Shown here in pieces: positions 58,402 to 64,000 of a DNA stretch of 64,000 nucleotides. The position numbers and the translations under genes were made by a program. This DNA comes from Pseudomonas sp. PSE14 (GTDB taxonomy: Bacteria; Pseudomonadota; Gammaproteobacteria; Pseudomonadales; Pseudomonadaceae), in assembly GCF_029203285.1 (NCBI RefSeq), contig NZ_CP115669.1, positions 4,340,001-4,404,000 on the forward strand, written 5' to 3'. The notes below the pieces were generated by a model. The model saw nothing but the letters and a program-made list of their open reading frames with translations, ran no database searches and had not been told where the DNA came from. Within the stretch, counting starts at the first letter, position 1. The number at the start of each line of letters is the position of its first letter.

Positions 58402-58406
58402 ACCCC

Positions 58407-58432
58407 GCGCAACCGTCCTCCAACGGTTGCGC
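58407..58432. terminator. Hairpin between convergent genes
   Basis: GCGCAACCGT-CCTCCA-ACGGTTGCGC is a perfect 10-bp stem between the DUF3820 gene and the phosphoketolase gene. There is no U tract, so it may act with Rho or as an mRNA end barrier. Confidence 0.55.
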
Positions 58433-58458
58433 GCCGCGCCTCAGCGCATCCCGCTCTC

Positions 58459-60864
58459 TCAACGCAACAGCGCCGGATCGCCCTTGCCCGCCACGGCCGC
58501 CGCTTCTTCGGGCGTCAGCAGCGCCGTGCGCGGCACGTCCATCAGGCGCGCGCAGGCAGCCAGCACATTGGCCCAGGAAGCGCGGTTGGCGAACAGCATG
58601 CCGGCCTCGTTCAGCGTGCCGCCCTGGTTGCGATAGCCCAGTACCGAGGTTTTCAGCGCGTCCGGCAGGATCGGCCAGAGATGCCCGCGCGCCACCTCCG
58701 GGCGCATGTGCGTCAGCAATACCCGGCGCTCGCAATGATCGGGGAACAACCTGGCGGTCAGCGCCTCGTCGGCCACCGACTGCAGTTCCCAGTTGTCGCG
58801 CGGCGCACGGAACCGGCCAGGCTCCTGCAGGTACACCAGCCGATAGGGATAGCCGGCCTCCTCCAGGCGCGATGCGGCGCGGCGCATCTCCGCCAGCTGA
58901 TAGCTGCCGTTGGCGATCAGCAACAGTGGATCGCTGCCCGGATGCTCCTCCAGCACCAGCGCCCCGTCGCGTGCCAGTTGCTCGGCCTGGGCGCGGCTGA
59001 ACTCCGAGGGACGCTCGCGCTTGGGAATCACCATGCAGGTCAGTTGCCCACGGCTGCGGTAGATCTCCGGCAACAGCGCCAGTGCGCTGTTGTGGTCGGC
59101 AGGGAAGACCACCCGCACCATATCGCTCATCTCGCCCAGCAGCGCCTCGCAGAACGTGGTGTCCTGGTGCGATTGCTGGTTCTTGCCGTTCTCCCAGGTG
59201 TGCGAGGTCGCCACCAGGGGCCAGCCGAGCCAGCCGGCGGGGCGGCCGGCCTCCTTCTGCTGGCGGGCGAAGATGATCGTCTGGCGCACCGCGCCCAGCA
59301 TCTTCACGCAGAAGGCTTCATAGCTCGCCACCAGGTTGAGACCACCCTGGTTGGCCAGGCAGGCGGAGACCACCGCCTCCTCGTTGAGCGCAGTGATTAC
59401 CCGGCCGTCGACCGCCTCCAGTTCGCTCTCCGGCTCGCAGACCCGGTGCTTGAGCGCCTTGAGGACGCCCCCCAGGCGATTGCTCGCCAGTTCGTCCGGA
59501 TTGCCGACGCGGGCCCGCAGGTCGGGGTTCGCCGCGCACAAGTCCACATAGAAACGATCCAGCGCCGCCATCGGCGAGCAGAAGTCGCTGCGGTAATGCA
59601 GTTCGGGGATCGACGGTTCGATGGGCCTGCGCACCGCCAGCGGGTTGTCCCGCTCCAGTCCCCGGCCGGCGCGGGAGGTGCTGAACAGCGCACAGGCCTC
59701 GGCCAACGCCTGCGGCTCGACCCAGAGCGGCGCCACATGCTGGTTGAACAGCTCGCGTGCCTGCGCATCCTCGCTGGGGTTGCCTGGCAGCGGCAGGTTA
59801 TGCGCGGCATTGCTGCCGGCGCCGTAGAAGCCGAAGCCCTTGACCGTTTCGGCAATGCCGTAGGGAATCGGCAAGGGATAGTGGAGGATGCCACGGGCCA
59901 TTTCCTCCACCCGGTGCTCCAGCCGCTGCTCCATCTCCCACAAAGCGCAGACGAAGGCCGCCGGGTCGCGTCCGTCGAAGCTGACCGGGTCGAAACCGCA
60001 ACGGCGCAGGTGCTGCTTGAAGCCTTCCAGTCCTTCGTGGGTGCCAAGGTCCGTGCGCTGCTCGATGCGCCGGCCGTTGGCGATCATCACCGGTAGCGCC
60101 GCGCCGCAATCCGCGGCGCGCCACCAGCGGGGAATCCAGTCGCTGCCGCGCTGCTCCTCGGCGGCGCCGTCGGAGAGGAAGGCCACCAGGGTCTCGCCCG
60201 GCAGCGGCATGTGCGCATACATCAGTTCGGCGAAACCGAGGTAGCCGCCCTCGGCGATGCCGCCCGCCGTGTGCGGATTGACGTGGCTGCCCAGCGGCGC
60301 GGCCACCTTGCCATCCGCCGCCTGGACATAGCTGTAGAAGTCCCGCACCAGCCGATTCAGCCCCTCCTCGCCCTGCCCGTAGGCAGCGGCCTGTTCCGGA
60401 TGCAGATTGCCGGTCAGCACGTTCAGCGCATCGATCGCCGCCACGCAGTGCCCCTGCCCCATCAACCAACCCCGGGTCTTGCCGCTCAGTGCATTGAGCG
60501 CGAGGTAGCCTGCATAGGCCGGCACCATGTTCAGCGCGCCGCCGGTGTGCCCCTCGGGTTGCGCCTTGAAGTCCTCAGCCTCGAGCCGCACGCCGTCCAG
60601 GCGCACGCGCCGTGCGTAGGTCATGTGCGCCACCAGCCAGAGGCCGGCGCAGGTCAGTTCGTCCAGCGCGCTGAACAGCCGGTAGACGCTGGCCAGGTCC
60701 GGCTGCAGGCCGTACTGGACCAATTGATGAGCCATGCGAAAGACCGCCGCCCGGGTCTGCGCGCTATGCTGAAGCGGACCTCGGCCATGCAGCCACTGGG
60801 CATATGCCGGTTCGGCGGCCGCGTGGGCGGCAAGTTCTTCCGGACTGGGCAGGATCTGGGACAT
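58459..60864 (-). CDS. xfp: Phosphoketolase (xylulose-5-phosphate/fructose-6-phosphate)
   Basis: An 801-residue TPP enzyme splitting xylulose-5-P or fructose-6-P to acetyl phosphate. Family motifs include GRGPLQHSAQTRAAV near the N-terminus, MGQGHCVAAIDALNV, the TPP-binding segment GGALNMVPAYAGYLALNALS, and VNPHTAGGIAEGGYLGFAE. The C-terminal domain has SHTWENGKNQQSHQDTTFCE, a typical phosphoketolase stretch. GAGGAG lies 8 bases before the ATG. No acetate kinase or phosphotransacetylase gene is adjacent. Confidence 0.9.
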   Translation of the reverse strand: MSQILPSPEELAAHAAAEPAYAQWLHGRGPLQHSAQTRAAVFRMAHQLVQYGLQPDLASVYRLFSALDELTCAGLWLVAHMTYARRVRLDGVRLEAEDFKAQPEGHTGGALNMVPAYAGYLALNALSGKTRGWLMGQGHCVAAIDALNVLTGNLHPEQAAAYGQGEEGLNRLVRDFYSYVQAADGKVAAPLGSHVNPHTAGGIAEGGYLGFAELMYAHMPLPGETLVAFLSDGAAEEQRGSDWIPRWWRAADCGAALPVMIANGRRIEQRTDLGTHEGLEGFKQHLRRCGFDPVSFDGRDPAAFVCALWEMEQRLEHRVEEMARGILHYPLPIPYGIAETVKGFGFYGAGSNAAHNLPLPGNPSEDAQARELFNQHVAPLWVEPQALAEACALFSTSRAGRGLERDNPLAVRRPIEPSIPELHYRSDFCSPMAALDRFYVDLCAANPDLRARVGNPDELASNRLGGVLKALKHRVCEPESELEAVDGRVITALNEEAVVSACLANQGGLNLVASYEAFCVKMLGAVRQTIIFARQQKEAGRPAGWLGWPLVATSHTWENGKNQQSHQDTTFCEALLGEMSDMVRVVFPADHNSALALLPEIYRSRGQLTCMVIPKRERPSEFSRAQAEQLARDGALVLEEHPGSDPLLLIANGSYQLAEMRRAASRLEEAGYPYRLVYLQEPGRFRAPRDNWELQSVADEALTARLFPDHCERRVLLTHMRPEVARGHLWPILPDALKTSVLGYRNQGGTLNEAGMLFANRASWANVLAACARLMDVPRTALLTPEEAAAVAGKGDPALLR

Positions 60865-60986
60865 ATCGGCTCTCCTCGGGTATGACAGGAAGTCTAGGTC
60901 GCCAGACCGGGGAGGCGCTGACATGTATCAACGCCCCACCCGGCCAATCGGGCAAGGCTGAAAGAAAATTCCGACCAGGAGGCGAT

Positions 60987-62408
60987 ATGGCGTTACTCAC
61001 CTTCATCGGTGCGATCCAGGAAGTCACCGGTTCCTGCTACCTGCTGGAAACCCACGACGGCGTACGCGTGCTGCTCGAGTGCGGCATGCGCCAGGGTCGC
61101 AGCCCGAGCAAAGGCACCCGCGACAACGAGGCCAGCAACCGAACGCCCTTCCCGTTCGATCCCAAGGCAATCGACGCAGTGGTGCTGTCCCACGCCCATC
61201 TCGACCACAGCGGCCTGCTGCCGCGCCTGGCGAAGGAAGGCTACAAGGGGCCGATCTACGCCACCGAATCCTGCTGCGACCTGCTGGAGCTGATGCTGAT
61301 GGACTCGGCGCACATCCAGGAAAAGGATGCCGAGTGGGAGAACAAGTGGCGCGCGCGCCTCAATCGGCCGCCGGTGAAGCCGCTGTACACCCTGGAAGAC
61401 ACCTCCCGCGCACTGGACCAGCGCCGGCCCGTCAGCTATGGCAGCACGGTGGATGTGGCGCGAGGCATTCGCGTCACCTTCCACAACGCCGGCCACATCC
61501 TCGGCTCGGCCATCGTCGAGATCGAGATCAACGAATTCGGCATGACACGCCGTCTGGTGTTCTCCGGCGACCTGGGCAGCACCTGCTCACCACTGATGCG
61601 CACGCCGACGCCGCTGACCCGCGCCGACGTGGTGCTGCTGGAATCCACCTATGGTGACCGCGACCACCGCGACGCGAACGAAACGCTACTGGAGCTGGCC
61701 GGCATCCTGGCCCAGGCCCAACGCGACGGCGGCAACGTACTGATCCCGTCCTTCGCCGTCGGCCGCACCCAGGACCTGATCTACTACCTCGGCCGCTTCT
61801 ACCAGGAAGGCCGCCTGCCGCAGCAGGTGGTCTACCTCGACAGCCCGATGGCCGCCCAGGCCAACCGCATCTACCTGCAGCACATCGGTGAAATCGCCGA
61901 CGTAGACCGCGAGTACATGCGCGGTACCGGCACGGCGAAGGTGGGCGAGTGGCTGCCGATCCTGCGCACGACCCAGAGCGCCGAGGAGTCCATGGCGCTG
62001 AACCGCATCCAGAGCGGCGCGATCATCATCGCCGGCAGCGGCATGTGCACCGGCGGCCGGATCGTCCACCACCTCAAGCACAACCTCTGGCGCGAGGAGT
62101 GCCATATCGTCTTCCCCGGCTTCCAGGCCAAGGGCACACTGGGTCGCGCCATCGTCGACGGCGCCGAAACCGTTCGCATCCTGCGCCAGCGCATCGGCGT
62201 GAAAGCACAGATCCACACTCTCGGCGGATTCTCCGCCCACGCGGGACAATCGCAATTAATTCAGTGGGTTGGCCACTTCGAGCACAAACCCGAGCTATAC
62301 CTGATACATGGCGAACGAGAAAAAATGGATGCGCTGCAGAAAGCGCTCCACGAACGCCTGAACTGGAACGCAAACATTCCGGAACCGGGGGACCGGATAG
62401 CGATCTGA
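60987..62408 (+). CDS. MBL-fold beta-CASP RNA-processing nuclease
   Basis: A 473-residue metallo-beta-lactamase-fold nuclease of the CPSF/RNase J group. The zinc motif is SHAHLDHSGLLPRL (HxHxDH), with HNAGHILGSA (motif III) and FSGDLGS (motif IV). The beta-CASP domain has SFAVGRTQDLIYYLGR and ASGSGMCTGGRIVHHLKHN-like GSGMCTGGRIVHHL. The C-terminal GGFSAHAGQSQLIQW carries motif C. It acts on RNA, probably as exo- or endonuclease. GGAGG precedes the ATG. The gene is divergent from xfp. Confidence 0.9.
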   Translation: MALLTFIGAIQEVTGSCYLLETHDGVRVLLECGMRQGRSPSKGTRDNEASNRTPFPFDPKAIDAVVLSHAHLDHSGLLPRLAKEGYKGPIYATESCCDLLELMLMDSAHIQEKDAEWENKWRARLNRPPVKPLYTLEDTSRALDQRRPVSYGSTVDVARGIRVTFHNAGHILGSAIVEIEINEFGMTRRLVFSGDLGSTCSPLMRTPTPLTRADVVLLESTYGDRDHRDANETLLELAGILAQAQRDGGNVLIPSFAVGRTQDLIYYLGRFYQEGRLPQQVVYLDSPMAAQANRIYLQHIGEIADVDREYMRGTGTAKVGEWLPILRTTQSAEESMALNRIQSGAIIIAGSGMCTGGRIVHHLKHNLWREECHIVFPGFQAKGTLGRAIVDGAETVRILRQRIGVKAQIHTLGGFSAHAGQSQLIQWVGHFEHKPELYLIHGEREKMDALQKALHERLNWNANIPEPGDRIAI

Positions 62409-62571
62409 AGTGGAGGTCTCACGGACTGTCACACCCAGCGTGTCAGACTGCACAGGCCTCCTGCGTTAGACCTGTGCATGACGCACGCACTTTCCGTCCC
62501 GGCAACACCTTGCGTGACAGGCCGCGGCGCATGGACAGGCCAACAGGGGTTGATGAACAAGGAGTATCAAC

Positions 62572-63645
62572 ATGCCCTATGAGCCCGACGATTACCTCTC
62601 CAGACACTTCCAGACCAGCGGCACGGAGCTTGCCCAGAAGATCGAGGAACTGGCCGAACTGGCCGCACCCGGCAACAGCCAGAACCTGCCGCTCTACCGC
62701 GAGATGCTCACCACCGTAGCCCGCATGGCCCAGGCCGACCGCAACCGCTGGGACGCCAAGATCATGATGCAGACCCTGCGCGAGATGGAGCATGCCTTCA
62801 GCACCCTGGAGCAGTTCAAGCGTCGCCGCAAAGTCACGGTATTCGGCTCGGCCCGCACGCCGGTCGACCACCCCGTCTACGCCCTGGCCCGCGAGCTGGG
62901 CGAAACCCTGGCCCGCTATGACCTGATGGTCATCACCGGAGCCGGCGGCGGAATCATGGCCGCGGCCCACGAAGGCGCAGGTCTGGAAAACAGCCTCGGC
63001 TTCAACATCACCCTGCCCTTCGAGCAGCACGCCAACCGCACCGTGGACGGCACCAGCAACCTGCTGTCGTTCCACTTCTTCTTCCTGCGCAAGCTGTTCT
63101 TCGTCAAGGAGGCGGACGCCCTGGTGCTCTGTCCCGGCGGCTTCGGTACCTTGGACGAGGCACTGGAAGTGCTGACCCTGATCCAGACCGGCAAGAGCCC
63201 GCTGGTACCCGTGGTGCTGCTTGACCAGCCCGGTGGGCATTACTGGGATCACGCCCTGGAGTTCATCAAGGAGCAACTCGAGGACAATGGCTACATCCTG
63301 CCCAGCGACATGAACCTGATGAAGCTGGTGCACTCGGCCGAAGAAGCGGCGGAGGAGATTGCCCACTTCTACAGCAACTTCCACTCCAGCCGCTGGCTCA
63401 AGGACCGCTTCGTGATCCGTCTGAACCATCCGCTGAGCACCCGCGCGCTGGAACTGCTGGAGCAGGAGTTCGGCAGCCTCTGCGTGACCGACGGCTTCCA
63501 CCAGCAGCCCTACAGCGAATCGGAACTGGATGAACCGGAGTTCTCCCACCTCACCCGCCTGGCCTTCGCCTTCAATGGCCGGGATCAGGGCCGGCTGCGC
63601 GAGCTGCTGAACTTCATCAACCAGCCGGAAAACTGGGCGCGCTGA
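62572..63645 (+). CDS. LOG-family nucleotide 5'-monophosphate nucleosidase-like protein
   Basis: A 357-residue protein of the LOG (lonely guy) family, TIGR00730-type but with an N-terminal extension of about 85 residues as in larger bacterial members. The Rossmann-like motif is VTVFGSARTPVDHPVYALAR, with GAGGGIMAAAHEGAG and the PGGFGTLDEALEVLTLIQTG signature containing the PGGxGTxxE catalytic Glu. Such enzymes cleave nucleotide N-glycosidic bonds. GGAG lies 8 bases before the ATG. A terminator follows. Substrate not predicted. Confidence 0.88.
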   Translation: MPYEPDDYLSRHFQTSGTELAQKIEELAELAAPGNSQNLPLYREMLTTVARMAQADRNRWDAKIMMQTLREMEHAFSTLEQFKRRRKVTVFGSARTPVDHPVYALARELGETLARYDLMVITGAGGGIMAAAHEGAGLENSLGFNITLPFEQHANRTVDGTSNLLSFHFFFLRKLFFVKEADALVLCPGGFGTLDEALEVLTLIQTGKSPLVPVVLLDQPGGHYWDHALEFIKEQLEDNGYILPSDMNLMKLVHSAEEAAEEIAHFYSNFHSSRWLKDRFVIRLNHPLSTRALELLEQEFGSLCVTDGFHQQPYSESELDEPEFSHLTRLAFAFNGRDQGRLRELLNFINQPENWAR

Positions 63646-63672
63646 TCAATAGGAAATCACGGCCCCGAAACG

Positions 63673-63703
63673 AACAAGGCACCCTCGCGGGTGCCTTGTT
63701 TTC
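63673..63703. terminator. Bidirectional terminator between the LOG gene and recX
   Basis: AACAAGGCACCC-TCGC-GGGTGCCTTGTTTT: an 11-bp stem with a short loop and a T tract, between convergent genes. Confidence 0.9.
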
Positions 63704-63714
63704 AATCATGAAGC

Positions 63715-64000
63715 TCAATCGTCCGATCGCCGGCCACTCAGGAGCCGGCTGATGGCTTCCATCGGGTATCCCCGATAGCTCAGGAACCGCCCCTGCTGGG
63801 CCCGCTCGCGGGCATCCTGCGGCAGTCGGGCGAACTTGCGACGCCAGACCTCACGCAGGTTTTCACTCCAGTCGACGTCAGACTCGCTCAGGGCACTGTC
63901 GATTTCGCCACGGGGCAAGCCGCGTTGCGACAGCTCCTCGCGAATTCGCACCGGGCCGTATCCTGCCCGCGCTCGACTGGCGATGTAGCTTTCCAGATAG
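63715..64000 (-). CDS. recX: Regulatory protein RecX, 5' part outside window
   Basis: The C-terminal 94 residues of RecX, the inhibitor of RecA filament extension. The visible part reads [20 protein letters not shown], then [18 protein letters not shown] and [14 protein letters not shown], and ends with [10 protein letters not shown]-like [20 protein letters not shown], all typical of the three-helix repeats of RecX. The frame enters from beyond the right edge, where recA is expected by conserved gene order. Confidence 0.92.
   Translation of the reverse strand, partial: YLESYIASRARAGYGPVRIREELSQRGLPRGEIDSALSESDVDWSENLREVWRRKFARLPQDARERAQQGRFLSYRGYPMEAISRLLSGRRSDD

Overview
The window reads as chromosomal DNA of a gamma-proteobacterium of the genus Pseudomonas, most likely a relative of the P. 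aeruginosa / P. nitroreducens / P. citronellolis group. Support comes from the high GC content with strong third-position GC, from the recurring pseudomonad REP palindrome (GTAGGAGCGAGCTTGCTCGCGAA and variants), and from recognisable genes: gacS, pirRS, lpxO2-like, mprF with its VirJ/AcvB partner, rhlG, finR-fpr, erdR and the QSregVF pair next to recX. Most of the window is core genome, with no prophage, integron or CRISPR array.

Layout. 1-3009: a DMT exporter cut by the window start, a GNAT acetyltransferase and aceK. 3095-4239: a complete IS110-family element inserted in a REP palindrome. 4383-20900: housekeeping genes (YafJ-like amidotransferase, HIT, oligopeptidase B, YcgN, nitroreductase, D-2-hydroxyacid dehydrogenase, YcgL, RNase D, a strictosidine-synthase-like propeller, PlsC-like acyltransferase, SseA, Sel1 protein, FadL). 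A small redox-looking locus follows: a MarR regulator with a C-terminal Cys cluster, a CxxC mini-thioredoxin and Rof. 21048-34509: lpxO2-like, mazG-relA-rlmD-cysM, pirRS, gacS, ldhA and two small genes. 34577-47725: dinB, a secreted phosphatase/autotransporter fusion, two initiator tRNA genes, mprF-virJ-cytochrome b561, kup, rimO and two DUF genes. 47673-53959: a GT39 membrane glycosyltransferase, rhlG, trmO, a divergent monooxygenase/VOC pair and fpr/finR. 54117-64000: dgkA, erdR, a DMT exporter, tapT, the QSregVF pair, phosphoketolase, a beta-CASP nuclease, a LOG-family protein and the 3' part of recX.

The most striking finding is the IS110 element. Its 5' non-coding stretch folds by eye into a short 5' hairpin followed by two internal-loop domains. 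The first loop carries two 8-nt segments that match the two halves of the REP into which this copy is inserted. The second carries two 7-nt segments that match the element's own two ends. This is the layout published for IS621-type bridge RNAs, so guide, target and donor can all be read from this one locus. The host intergenic regions also hold composite repeat cassettes: a 128-bp element with 10-bp terminal inverted repeats plus a 120-bp inverted repeat. Both cassettes end in a motif identical to the IS right-end/REP junction.

Functional groupings. relA (stringent response), mazG (NTP clean-up) and rlmD (rRNA methylation) form a convergently conserved cluster with cysM. pirRS lacks the pirA receptor gene that adjoins it in P. 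aeruginosa but keeps a Fur-box-like sequence. mprF and the AcvB/VirJ gene probably make and hydrolyse alanyl-phosphatidylglycerol. fpr and finR are divergent and share an operator-rich intergenic region. All functional names rest on reading the translated sequences and on remembered family features; no database search was run.
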